21,251 bases of DNA, taken from a virus. Shown piece after piece: positions 7,784-15,041 of the stretch. The DNA lies in the IMG/VR virus record IMGVR_UViG_3300020477_000158, positions 1 to 21,251 of that record; one strand, written 5' to 3'. The position numbers and the translations under genes are program-made. The notes under the pieces were generated by a model. That model was not told where the DNA came from. It did not search any database and was given only the letters and a program-made list of their open reading frames with translations. Position 1 is the first letter of the stretch. The number at the start of each line of letters is the position of its first letter.

Positions 7784-10041
7784 TAACCCTCTGCACCGGG
7801 AACCTTCCCGTATTGATCATTCATTAGGACATCGGACATTTGTTTCCCTTCGTCATTACCGGGAGACACTCCAATGTTTGGTTCCTCCATGAGCATCTTA
7901 TGAACTAGGGCTTCTTTTTGTAGTAGTAGTTCGCCCCTCAAAATGTCATTTTTCTCTGCCTTCAATCTGGCATCAATCAATGACAACTGTTGCTTCATGC
8001 CCTCAATACCTTCTCTGGAGTTGGCGGCAATCTGGGTAGACATGATATCGCCCAGTGCTTTCTCTTTAGCCGCCGCAACATCAGACTGACCTTTAATCTG
8101 TGCCGCAACGATTCGCGACTCAGCATCGATCTGTTTGAGAGCGCCTTTATCGGTAAGTTGCTGTACAACACCAGACAGTTCTTCGACCTGTGCTTGCAAC
8201 TGACCAATGATTGTTTGATCTTGCTCGGTAATAAACCTCTTGGAATCTTTGTATCCAAGAGCGCCGAACACTTCTTTTGTCACTTCGGGCTGGTTGATGG
8301 TTGCCACAATATCCGGATTGATCTCGCCCATCGTCCGTATGCCCAACAGCAACTTTTCAATCTTCCTTACAGGATCAGTAGCGCCAATACCGACATTCAC
8401 TCCCACCGTCATGTTATGAGCAAGAAGATTGTCGGCTTCTGCGCCTGTGAACCTCTGGAAGAATGCGGGTTCATTCGGATTCTCCTGCTCTGCTCTGTTG
8501 GTAGCAGTCGTCAGAATGACTTCATCCGTTTCGTAGTACTGCTCCAAACGAATTAGTTGGCTTAGTACAGGTTCAATCCACGTTTCCGCAAAGGTGCGAA
8601 TCATGTACTCGATGATCGAGTTGGCATTCGAAGAAATCATCTCCATACCGCCAACGGTTTCGTTCATAAGTCGATTGGTTTGAACCGTACCCTGAGAGAA
8701 GTTTCCTGCAATGTCGTCAAAATCTACATTCAGTCGATCCTGCTCTTCGTAAGCCGAGGCAGTAACATCTGGCGTGTTGACTATCTGCACATCACTCATC
8801 GGATCGTCCATCATCACTGAACCACCCGGCACACTTCTCTTTAGTGCGTGTATGTCGATGTTGGAACTTCTGCGAATGTGATATCGCTTGTTCAACACCA
8901 ACTGCACGTTGTCCGTTCTCTGGTTGGCAATATCGTTTGCGGAGGTCTGCAAGTCCTGAGTCATTTCAACCAAGGATGTTGGGTAGACCTTATGCGCCTC
9001 GATGGTTGCGCCGCCCATAACGTATGGGCGTTCTCCCACTCTCAAGTGGGGATAGGCTTCAGAAAGTGGAACGGGGTCGGTCAGCATATGCTCCGTACCC
9101 GCTGTATAAAAGAGCCAGTCTTTACCGTTTTTTCTGATGATGTTCTTGTGGATAAAGACCGTCGTGTAGTCGGTAATCTTCTCCTGTCGATCCGCAATAG
9201 GGTCTTGCCGCTTGCCCTGCCTTGTCTGACGAGTCGAGTCAAACTCACTGCGTACTGTTGCTTGCATCAACTCAGACATGGAAAGCCGTTTCCATTTTGG
9301 CTCTCCCGTCTTTGGATCAATGTCACCCATCTTTTCCATGACATCCTGCAAGTACATCGGCAGGACTTCGATCACAAACGGGGAAGTACTTACGGGATCA
9401 TTCCAGTCAGCGGCAGGGTCTATTCTGAAGTTCTCTGAAGCAACCAGCCGAACATACGGGCAGTCTTTTTCAATGGTCAAATCTTCTGCTTTGTCTACCG
9501 CAATCTCACCATTTTCATCGAGTACCGGATTACCCTGATCATCAACAATCTCGATGTTCCTTTTCTTTTTGCTTTCCTTGTACTCCCAGTACTGATGGGA
9601 AATGACAGAACCCATAACGAGGGCTTCTTGGTAAGCCGCGACAAGAGTCTGGAACCACGGAATAGTTTTGGTGAGTCGGTACTGAAGCAAATGCTTTAGG
9701 ACAATTGCAGATGCCCTTTGCTCTGGATCAGAATCGTTTTCTGGATAAACAGAAACAATGTCTTCAGTAGCAAAGAACGCCGCCGCTACTGCCGCTTCAT
9801 TAGTCCGTATGGCAGAGCGGGTCTTTGGTCTGAACAGTCTTGCTCGATGTTGGTATCCGCTAGTGTGGTACTTTGAACCAGTCGGATGCTCAGATTGGAA
9901 AAGAGAAATATTCCTTTCCCATTGCTTTCGATAGTTTGCGTCCAGATATGAAGTAGACGAGTTATACGCTTCTCTCGCCAGAGTCAGCCATGCAGACTTC
10001 CCCTCTTCGATATTCTGATTCAGTGGGACTTCTTCATTCAT
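7783..10041 (-). CDS. Portal protein (P22-like)
   Basis: This 752-residue protein forms the dodecameric DNA-entry ring at one capsid vertex. The N-terminal region contains YLDANYRKQWERNISLF, RARLFRPKTRSAIRTNEAA and AYQEALVMGSVISHQYWEYK, the stem/wing pattern of long podovirus portals. The middle has WLFYTAGTEHMLTDPVPL, RPYVMGGATIEAHKVYPTSL and DLQTSANDIANQRTDN, a strongly conserved portal block ('q...n...Nqr.Dnv'). The C-terminal third is coiled coil (about 630-720, QAQVEELSGVVQQLTDKGAL), matching the barrel helices of P22-type portals. Its ATG overlaps the stop of the 103-residue gene (ATGA). Length above 700 residues favours the P22 type over the shorter HK97 type. Confidence 0.88.
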   Translation of the reverse strand: MNEEVPLNQNIEEGKSAWLTLAREAYNSSTSYLDANYRKQWERNISLFQSEHPTGSKYHTSGYQHRARLFRPKTRSAIRTNEAAVAAAFFATEDIVSVYPENDSDPEQRASAIVLKHLLQYRLTKTIPWFQTLVAAYQEALVMGSVISHQYWEYKESKKKRNIEIVDDQGNPVLDENGEIAVDKAEDLTIEKDCPYVRLVASENFRIDPAADWNDPVSTSPFVIEVLPMYLQDVMEKMGDIDPKTGEPKWKRLSMSELMQATVRSEFDSTRQTRQGKRQDPIADRQEKITDYTTVFIHKNIIRKNGKDWLFYTAGTEHMLTDPVPLSEAYPHLRVGERPYVMGGATIEAHKVYPTSLVEMTQDLQTSANDIANQRTDNVQLVLNKRYHIRRSSNIDIHALKRSVPGGSVMMDDPMSDVQIVNTPDVTASAYEEQDRLNVDFDDIAGNFSQGTVQTNRLMNETVGGMEMISSNANSIIEYMIRTFAETWIEPVLSQLIRLEQYYETDEVILTTATNRAEQENPNEPAFFQRFTGAEADNLLAHNMTVGVNVGIGATDPVRKIEKLLLGIRTMGEINPDIVATINQPEVTKEVFGALGYKDSKRFITEQDQTIIGQLQAQVEELSGVVQQLTDKGALKQIDAESRIVAAQIKGQSDVAAAKEKALGDIMSTQIAANSREGIEGMKQQLSLIDARLKAEKNDILRGELLLQKEALVHKMLMEEPNIGVSPGNDEGKQMSDVLMNDQYGKVPGAEG

Positions 10042-10349
10042 TGATCGAATACCGCCTCGCCTCTAATATCCCTTTGAAGGCTGTCAAGTTCTTCCTGTTG
10101 TGCGGCCCCTCTTGAGAGTTTGGCTCTTTCCAATAACTCTCCGGCCCAACGCATGATGTTCTTGTACTCAGGGTCTATTTCGTTGACTCGTATCCACATG
10201 CCATAACGGGTAGAAAGAGCCTCATTCCATATCGCAAGCATTGAATAATCATTGCTCGGCCCGACTGCCCATGCGTGACCGGGGTAATGCTTCTCAAGTG
10301 TGTCAGCAACGTTTTTGACCAAACTCATCATTGTTGCTTCTTGCATCAT
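10038..10349 (-). CDS. 103-residue protein upstream of portal
   Basis: The protein starts MMQEATMMSLVKNVADTLEK and continues with HYPGHAWAVGPSNDYSMLAI and RYGMWIRVNEIDPEYKNIM. I know no function for it. I place the start at 10349 because AAAGGGAGC lies just before this ATG. The frame stays open upstream to 10577, but that extension runs through two other small genes in other frames and lacks a ribosome site. The conserved-looking 'G..W.v' and 'y.mwirvneiDP' strands followed by a helical C-terminus suggest a compact alpha/beta fold. The stop overlaps the portal ATG, so dosage is tied to portal translation. Confidence 0.65.
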   Translation of the reverse strand: MMQEATMMSLVKNVADTLEKHYPGHAWAVGPSNDYSMLAIWNEALSTRYGMWIRVNEIDPEYKNIMRWAGELLERAKLSRGAAQQEELDSLQRDIRGEAVFDQ

Positions 10350-10350
10350 G

Positions 10351-10357
10351 CTCCCTT
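10351..10357 (-). promoter_or_regulatory. Ribosome binding site that sets the start at 10349
   Basis: The minus strand reads AAGGGAG here, two bases before the tandem ATGATG at 10344-10349. Spacing to the second ATG (10346) is about five bases, and either ATG could be used. This site argues against the longer reading starting at 10577. Confidence 0.55.
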
Positions 10358-10378
10358 TGTGGGAGTCAACTAGAACCT

Positions 10379-10480
10379 TCATCCGAAGAAAACAGACAGC
10401 ACGATGAATACAACCAAACAAATCCCAACAACTTTTGCAGCCTTGGGATTGTCTTTGCACCATTCTTTGATTTTGTTCAT
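10379..10480 (-). CDS. 33-residue single-span membrane peptide
   Basis: A short frame from ATG at 10480 to TGA at 10379 encodes a peptide with a basic, polar head (MNKIKEWCKDNPKAAK) and one hydrophobic span of about 16 residues ending VFFG. Its ATG overlaps the TGA of the preceding 47-residue gene (ATGA), so translational coupling supports it despite its size. With a positive N-terminus it would sit in the inner membrane with the N-terminus inside. A holin or lysis-regulator role is possible for a peptide like this, but nothing specific shows it. Confidence 0.5.
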   Translation of the reverse strand: MNKIKEWCKDNPKAAKVVGICLVVFIVLSVFFG

Positions 10481-10620
10481 TTCTTCGTCCCGTATGGTCG
10501 TTTAGGGTTTTCGTAAAACTTTCTTGTAGGGAAGTTGTAAACAGGGATCGGTTCTTCCGGCCCTGCGGCTTTATCAACTAACTGCCGCCACAAATATTTT
10601 CTGGTTTTGACTTTTTCCAT
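10477..10620 (-). CDS. 47-residue basic protein
   Basis: ATG at 10620 to TGA at 10477 gives a basic peptide that begins MEKVKTRKYLWRQLVDKA and ends KFYENPKRPYGTKK. It lies two bases after the stop of the 54-residue gene and overlaps the next start by four bases, so it fits the gene train precisely. I recognise no family. Confidence 0.5.
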   Translation of the reverse strand: MEKVKTRKYLWRQLVDKAAGPEEPIPVYNFPTRKFYENPKRPYGTKK

Positions 10621-10622
10621 GA

Positions 10623-10787
10623 CTAATGAATTGTTGGCTCCTCTTCCGTAAGTATTCCGACTGTCTCTTTAACTACGGTAGAAAGGAGATCACTTAAACA
10701 GTGTGTAATTGCGAGTTCCTTTAATTCTTTTTCCGGCACATCAATAAAGTGTTCAAGAAACGATACGGCTAACTGATCTGTGTCCAT
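10623..10787 (-). CDS. 54-residue acidic protein after terminase
   Basis: ATG at 10787 to TAG at 10623 encodes a small acidic, helical peptide (MDTDQLAVSFLEHFIDVPEK at the start, VKETVGILTEEE near the end). GAGG lies about six bases before the ATG and partly overlaps the terminase stop region, which favours re-initiation. No family is recognised. The position directly after the terminase is suggestive of a packaging accessory factor but proves nothing. Confidence 0.5.
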   Translation of the reverse strand: MDTDQLAVSFLEHFIDVPEKELKELAITHCLSDLLSTVVKETVGILTEEEPTIH

Positions 10788-10794
10788 AAGTGCC

Positions 10795-12402
10795 TCAATA
10801 AGATGGCAACGCTTCCGGCTCTAGATCGTCGGAATAAAACGTTTGGGGTGGCGATGCTTGGATGTCATAGATGCGTGACATTGCATCTAGCATGTCTACA
10901 TGCACCGCAGGAAACAGGTTGTACTCGTTATCAATCATTCGTTGCGTAACGTCATACAGCCTTCCGTTTTCGTCTTTCTGTTTTATTGGGCGAACAATCA
11001 GCGATGCATCGCCCTGCTCAAAGGCAAGTTTTTGCTTTGAACTTAGTTGATCTGATGACGGGGCCAGAAAGAAGCGCCAGTTCTCAAAGTCGGGCTGTAA
11101 TCTTTGTACGCGATCCCGTTTAGAACCCGGCCCTTCTCTCGGCCACGCCAATTCTTCAATCGGAAAGTAGTTGTTCTCGATCTTCATCATCTCCTTGAAA
11201 TGCTCGATGTCTGAATCTTTTCCGTATCGCTCATACCCGACCTTTACGGTTTGAATTCCGGGTTGGCGCAACCAGCGGTGTCTTAACTTCGTTAACGCTT
11301 GCCAACGCTCTTTCAGATTCAGCCTGTGGCACAGGCCATCAAGGAGATACTTGTTAAATGCGTGATCAATTCCGATAATGGCTATTGCTGTCCTATCGGA
11401 TGAGGCTTTTTTAGAGTGCGCCGGGTCGCAAAGAATGTAGACATTCATTACGCGAGGGCGAATCTCAATTCGACGTAACCACTCTGGGTCGAATACCTGT
11501 TCAGAACCCGCAATCGGGTTTTGCAACATCTGACAGGCCAAAACGTACTGACCCATCGATGATTTTTTCTTGTCCCATTCCCTCTCTGTTAGAAGGATCG
11601 GGTTTCCATCCGGAGCGCCAGAGTCGGTTGCGGGGTAGATACGAGTCTCGGTTCCGCGTTCTATTAACTCGCGGTAGGTATCCGCGTAGTGATACCGCGT
11701 ACCGATATACCACTCCCTGTTTTGACCACCCGCCAAGTTTTGTGACAGGTCGAGAGACTCCGTAGTTTTTGCTATCTGATCCGGAGTGTTCACCGAGTCT
11801 CTGGTTACAACATCGTCGTAAATTCTTAAATCGTAGTGTCGGGATATGGGCTGTCCGTCTACCAAACCCCATGCTTCTACGGTTGCCTCTTTAGGATTTG
11901 CTTTCCTATTGACGATGATTCCAGCATCTTCACTCCATTGTGGAGAGTCTTGCCTCGGATTTTGGTAGCAAACATCGGGGAACAAATCGCGAAGAAATTC
12001 GTTTATCTCAAACTCGCGTTTTATCTGTTTAAGAAATCCCTTTGCGATAGGTCTTGTATGAGAGAAGATGCCTATCGTGATGTTGGGGTCTTTCAGTATT
12101 TCCTGAATCGTTCCTGCATAAGTAATGATTGTGGACTTGTAATGCCCCCTAGCCCACAGATCAAGATGGCCGTCTGGGTTCTTCTCTACTTCTCTGCATC
12201 GGTCATATAACCAAGGATGAACCGCATCCTTACGGTTTAGAAGAATTACAAGAAGAAACCAGCGGTCAATCTTTGCAAGTTCCCGAATAATGTTCGGGTC
12301 ATAATTTTTTTCTAGCAGGTTCTTGTAGAAAGTCCCTGCTTGTTCAAGCGTTGCAGTTGGTAAGTACCCTTTAGCCTTCTCAATAAATGCGTCAGGCTTC
12401 AT
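10795..12402 (-). CDS. Terminase large subunit
   Basis: The 535-residue ATPase/nuclease motor packages DNA through the portal. The Walker A region is WARGHYKST (residues 83-91), the divergent 'R-x-H-x-KS/T' form seen in some phage terminases. The Walker B strand is YDLRIYDDVVT (190-200) with adjacent acidic D196/D197. A C-motif-like block follows near 230 (REWYIGTRYHYAD). The nuclease domain begins around 320 with VYILCDPAHS, where D326 is the likely first metal ligand, and continues SSDRTAIAIIGID and QPGIQTVKVGYERYGKDSD. The start lies 11 bases inside the upstream P4H gene. No separate small subunit is obvious in the window; one of the small ORFs could serve. Confidence 0.88.
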   Translation of the reverse strand: MKPDAFIEKAKGYLPTATLEQAGTFYKNLLEKNYDPNIIRELAKIDRWFLLVILLNRKDAVHPWLYDRCREVEKNPDGHLDLWARGHYKSTIITYAGTIQEILKDPNITIGIFSHTRPIAKGFLKQIKREFEINEFLRDLFPDVCYQNPRQDSPQWSEDAGIIVNRKANPKEATVEAWGLVDGQPISRHYDLRIYDDVVTRDSVNTPDQIAKTTESLDLSQNLAGGQNREWYIGTRYHYADTYRELIERGTETRIYPATDSGAPDGNPILLTEREWDKKKSSMGQYVLACQMLQNPIAGSEQVFDPEWLRRIEIRPRVMNVYILCDPAHSKKASSDRTAIAIIGIDHAFNKYLLDGLCHRLNLKERWQALTKLRHRWLRQPGIQTVKVGYERYGKDSDIEHFKEMMKIENNYFPIEELAWPREGPGSKRDRVQRLQPDFENWRFFLAPSSDQLSSKQKLAFEQGDASLIVRPIKQKDENGRLYDVTQRMIDNEYNLFPAVHVDMLDAMSRIYDIQASPPQTFYSDDLEPEALPSY

Positions 12403-13015
12403 TTATGGGCTTCTCACGAAACCACAAAGTCAAGCACTTCTTTTCGCCTGTCCCAACTGGCATTCCGCCATGCAAAGAATCAGGGTGCGCTTTGGATTTG
12501 TCTTTCCCGACGTTACTGAAAACCAACATCCTTCGAGCGCGGGGTCTTACGCTGTAGCCTAAAACCGGAAACGCTGTCTCGCCGCCGCCATTTTCTGGAA
12601 CATCGTTGAGATAAACCATCGCGGTGTAAATTCTCTGACCGCCGTGGTTGTAGTGTTGCCACTGTTCAGAGGATTGATCAAACGCATCAAAGTGCGGATC
12701 GTATTTTTCTCCCTTCCCGTAATGAAGCAACTGCGCTTTCTCTGCGTGTGACAACTCTGAACCAACAAACTTAGCAATACGACTGCACATATTGAAAAAG
12801 GTTAACGACTCTGTGTGGTCTACCCATTTGCGATAACCCGTTCTTGCCTCAATCTTTTCCCCTGCCCCATCTTCAGTGCAAACCGTAGACTCTTCCATGT
12901 CTTCAAAGAAAGAAAGCACGTCTTCTTTTTCTTCCTCAGAGATAAAGTTATCCAGAACAGTAATCCCGATATCGCCTTGGTAAATCAGGGAATTGGGAAC
13001 AACGGGAACACTCAT
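12392..13015 (-). CDS. Prolyl-4-hydroxylase-like 2OG-Fe(II) dioxygenase
   Basis: This 207-residue protein matches the P4H catalytic core, which hydroxylates prolyl residues using Fe(II), 2-oxoglutarate and O2. The iron facial triad is visible: H108 and D110 in YDPHFDAF and H182 in LHGGMPV. K192, ten residues after the distal His in HGGMPVGTGEKKCLTLWFRE, is the expected 2-oxoglutarate-binding lysine. TAMVYLNDVPENGGGETAF is the typical beta-strand block before the distal His. It is close to the minimal length of bacterial and viral P4H proteins, and no substrate-binding extension is present. Its ATG overlaps the stop of the proline-rich protein gene (ATGA), so the enzyme and a very good candidate substrate are made from coupled translation. 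Another hydroxylated substrate, including host proteins, cannot be excluded. Confidence 0.85.
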   Translation of the reverse strand: MSVPVVPNSLIYQGDIGITVLDNFISEEEKEDVLSFFEDMEESTVCTEDGAGEKIEARTGYRKWVDHTESLTFFNMCSRIAKFVGSELSHAEKAQLLHYGKGEKYDPHFDAFDQSSEQWQHYNHGGQRIYTAMVYLNDVPENGGGETAFPVLGYSVRPRARRMLVFSNVGKDKSKAHPDSLHGGMPVGTGEKKCLTLWFREKPINEA

Positions 13016-13761
13016 CCTTGCAACAGGGAATGCGCTCGGTTGATTTCTAGGGCATGGGCGCGATTACCTTTCTTGTTTGCCTCCTTCATGGCGCGAACAT
13101 AGTTGGCGTAATACGCATCGTTGTTACGATCCCCTTTAAGAGACTTTCCGGAGTTAGGCCCGGAATGTCCCGACCCATGCATGTATGTCCCTTGGCTCTC
13201 CCACTGCGCTCTTGACGCTATCGGCACTGGACTCGGGGGCGGCGGCGGGCTTCTCCTCGGCGCTGGCGGCGGAGGCGGAGCCGGAGGCGGCGGGGGCGGG
13301 CTTGGCTGTGGCGCGGCCTGTGGCGCGGCCTGTGGCGCTGGCTCCGGGGCGGGCGGGGGCGGGCTTGGCTCCGGAGTCTCAAACGGCAAAGTCTGATCTG
13401 CGATAGGCAAACTTGCCGGGGGCGGTGGGGTCGGCTCTGGCTGTGTAAAGCGATCCCAGTACGACCAATCGATGTTCATCCCAGACGGTATTTGCGAAAC
13501 GTAGTTGGTAACGCCTTCTGCGGTTGCCACACTCGGATTCGGGTATGCCTTGCCAGTTACCGGATCGTAAACAATGCTCTGAACGGTATTTGCTTGCGCT
13601 CTGGCGAAGGCGGGTGCGCCTGTACCTACCATGCGCTGGCCTTCATCCACCGGATCAATAGGGTCACCAGTGTCTACGGTTACTTCAACTGCCGTAGCCG
13701 CTTGGTTAAGAGTCTGCTGACGAAGTTGGGCAAACCGTCGAAGAAAATCGGCTGAGTACAT
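13012..13761 (-). CDS. Proline-rich two-domain protein, paralogue of the 13952-14767 product
   Basis: The 249-residue protein has three parts. Residues 1-105 contain a helical start (LRRFAQLRQQ) and the shared block IVYDPVTGKAYPNP then IPSGMNIDWSYWDRF. Residues about 107-180 are a low-complexity linker, roughly half proline, with runs such as PSPPPPPPAPPPPPAP. Residues 181-249 are a polar, basic tail (NNDAYYANYVRAMKEANKKG). The first block is repeated in the 271-residue paralogue. I know no function. Long Pro/Ala linkers are extended, so a virion spacer between two domains is plausible. It shares one base with the upstream stop (TAATG) and overlaps the P4H-like gene downstream by four, which makes it the leading candidate substrate of that enzyme. 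The G-rich strand is the plus strand. Confidence 0.75.
   Translation of the reverse strand: MYSADFLRRFAQLRQQTLNQAATAVEVTVDTGDPIDPVDEGQRMVGTGAPAFARAQANTVQSIVYDPVTGKAYPNPSVATAEGVTNYVSQIPSGMNIDWSYWDRFTQPEPTPPPPASLPIADQTLPFETPEPSPPPPAPEPAPQAAPQAAPQPSPPPPPPAPPPPPAPRRSPPPPPSPVPIASRAQWESQGTYMHGSGHSGPNSGKSLKGDRNNDAYYANYVRAMKEANKKGNRAHALEINRAHSLLQG
13289..13370. repeat. Short DNA repeats inside the proline-rich linker
   Basis: The 19-base word GGCGGGGGCGGGCTTGGCT occurs at 13289-13307 and again at 13352-13370. Between them a 12-base unit (CTGTGGCGCGGC) is repeated twice perfectly at 13306-13329, with nine further bases of a third copy. On the coding strand the 12-mer gives the AAPQ periods of the linker. 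The layout suggests the linker changes length by slippage or unequal recombination. Confidence 0.8.
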
Positions 13762-13955
13762 TACCTTTCTGCCTTTCGCTTTGTTTGGTTGCGAAGCATC
13801 TCAATCTGGTTGATGGCTTTTTCAGTGTCGTCTTCCATCGCGCTACTGATCTCGGCAATCTTTATAGCCGCCTCATCCAGTTCATCGAACTTGGGCGGCT
13901 CCTTCCTTCTTGTCCAACCAATGTTTTTTCCGTTAGGTGAAACATTAACTTTCAT
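13761..13955 (-). CDS. 64-residue helical protein between the two proline-rich genes
   Basis: The product is charged, with a basic C-terminus. It starts MKVNVSPNGKNIGWTRRKEP and has one long helix, DELDEAAIKIAEISSAMEDD through NQIEMLRNQTKRKAER. I recognise no family. The start overlaps the stop of the 271-residue paralogue (ATGA) and its own stop shares a base with the next start (TAATG). The three are therefore a tightly coupled trio, and a small partner or chaperone of the proline-rich proteins is conceivable. Confidence 0.6.
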   Translation of the reverse strand: MKVNVSPNGKNIGWTRRKEPPKFDELDEAAIKIAEISSAMEDDTEKAINQIEMLRNQTKRKAER

Positions 13956-14767
13956 AAGAATGTCCGATCCTTACCTTTATCTTTTTTAGGTATTTTGGTT
14001 TTCCTTTGGTTGTACGCCCTTGCCGCCTGAGCCGCTATTGCAATGTGAACATCTTTATTCCAACTGCCCGCCCCATGCTTTTTCTCCCAGTCCCGTTTGG
14101 CTTTGCCCATTTGGACTTTTTGGGTGATTCCCTTGTCGCGTGTCGCGTCCATCACGCCATACTTTTTAACCATGTCGTTAATGTCGCTTTGATTTGCAAA
14201 ATCTCCGCCGTAATCCTGTTTGCCTTCAGCATCCTTTTTGAGTTGCCTGTGCATATCGCCTGTCCAAGTTCCTCCAGCCGATTCAACCGCCGCCTTTGCG
14301 CGACCAAACATCCCTGCGGCGGCAAAACGCTTTGCCTCATCGGGCATTTGGAACGATTCTGGAGCCGGAGCCGGAGCAGGAGCGGATTGCGCCGCTCCAG
14401 TAGAGTCATGGGTGAACGGAAGGGTTTGGTCTTGCACAGTCACGGTCTGTGCTGGAGCAGGGGCAGGAGCAGATGGCTGTGCAAACTGATTCCAGTAAGA
14501 CCAGTCCACATTCATTCCGGCAGGAATCTGATACGAAAAATTCTTTACTCCGGCAGACAAAGCCGCCGCAGGATTCGGGTACGCTTTTCCAGTTGCAGGG
14601 TCGTAAACAATGGCTTGTGCGGTCTGTCCTGTCCACGGAGCCGCATTCCATACACCTGTTCCCGTAGGTGCGGTTGGATTAGCCGCTTTCCATTTTTGAA
14701 AGTCTTGAGTTCTGAGTCTCGACTGTCTTAGTTCTCGAAGCCTTTTGATAAATTCTGGTGACATCAT
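13952..14767 (-). CDS. Pro/Ala-rich protein, paralogue of the 13012-13761 product
   Basis: The 271-residue protein shares its N-terminal module with the downstream 249-residue one: a helical start (FIKRLRELRQSR), then AIVYDPATGKAYPNPAAA and IPAGMNVDWSYWNQF, then a Pro/Ala linker (PSAPAPAPAQ, APAPAPAPE) and the word DQTLPF. The linker is shorter and less pure than in its paralogue. The C-terminus (about 140-271) is different: it is basic, with GMFGRAKAAVESAGGTWTGD, YGVMDATRDKGITQKV and a KKDKGKDRTFL end. A conserved head plus different tails looks like duplication followed by swapping or divergence of the tail. Function is unknown. A virion or ejected protein is likely from the neighbourhood. 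The ATG overlaps the upstream stop (ATGA). Confidence 0.72.
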   Translation of the reverse strand: MMSPEFIKRLRELRQSRLRTQDFQKWKAANPTAPTGTGVWNAAPWTGQTAQAIVYDPATGKAYPNPAAALSAGVKNFSYQIPAGMNVDWSYWNQFAQPSAPAPAPAQTVTVQDQTLPFTHDSTGAAQSAPAPAPAPESFQMPDEAKRFAAAGMFGRAKAAVESAGGTWTGDMHRQLKKDAEGKQDYGGDFANQSDINDMVKKYGVMDATRDKGITQKVQMGKAKRDWEKKHGAGSWNKDVHIAIAAQAARAYNQRKTKIPKKDKGKDRTFL

Positions 14768-15039
14768 TTTATTGCCCTGTTTCTTGATCTAGACATAACT
14801 CTAAGATTGGATGCTTTGTTGTCCGTAGGACGGCGATTTGCATGATGCACATCTTTCCCGTCACCCTTTCTGACCCGTCCTAGTTTGGTCAATTTCCTAC
14901 GCGCCTTATTCCTTGAACTTCTCTCAGCAATTGCTTTGGGAGAAGAATGAAATTTTTTGTACTCCTGCTTGTAGTTGCGGGGTTTACCGCCTCCAGTTTT
15001 GTATTCGCTGGGCTTTCTGGCCCTGATGAGTCCTGCCAT
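14764..15039 (-). CDS. Small basic HNH-like protein
   Basis: The 91-residue, very basic protein ends in GDGKDVHHANRRPTDNKASN followed by LRVMSRSRNRAIK. D63-V-H65-H66 then N74 and N78-L79 recalls the compact HNH motif 'G..vdHi(d)..p.dN...NL'. The usual CxxC zinc pairs are absent, and the N-terminal half (YKQEYKKFHSSPKAIAERSS) is helical and Lys/Arg-rich. HNH nucleases near terminases often help cut packaging ends, but small phage virion proteins with the same fold also exist. I consider it HNH-like, with catalytic activity unproven. It begins two bases after the stop of the glycosidase-like gene. Confidence 0.55.
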   Translation of the reverse strand: MAGLIRARKPSEYKTGGGKPRNYKQEYKKFHSSPKAIAERSSRNKARRKLTKLGRVRKGDGKDVHHANRRPTDNKASNLRVMSRSRNRAIK

Positions 15040-15041
15040 AG

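Noticed and set aside
7990-8556. 188-codon plus-strand frame opposite the portal gene
   Set aside because: It is antisense to a coiled-coil part of the portal; the composition is explained by the portal codons.
8848-9438. 196-codon plus-strand frame opposite the portal gene
   Set aside because: It lies opposite conserved portal blocks and shows no independent coding signal.
10350-10577. Upstream extension of the 103-residue gene
   Set aside because: It runs antiphase through two better-supported mini-genes, and AAGGGAG marks the ATG at 10349.
13230-13380. CRISPR-like or tandem array
   Set aside because: Repeats are short, irregular and in frame with a protein linker; there are no spacers. 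No CRISPR array is seen anywhere in the window.
13121-13396. Gly-rich plus-strand frame opposite the proline-rich linker
   Set aside because: Gly is the expected reverse reading of Pro codons; there is no supporting start signal.
14006-14731. 241-codon plus-strand frame opposite the Pro/Ala-rich gene
   Set aside because: Its Arg/Ser-rich composition is the complement of the Ala/Pro codons of the real gene.
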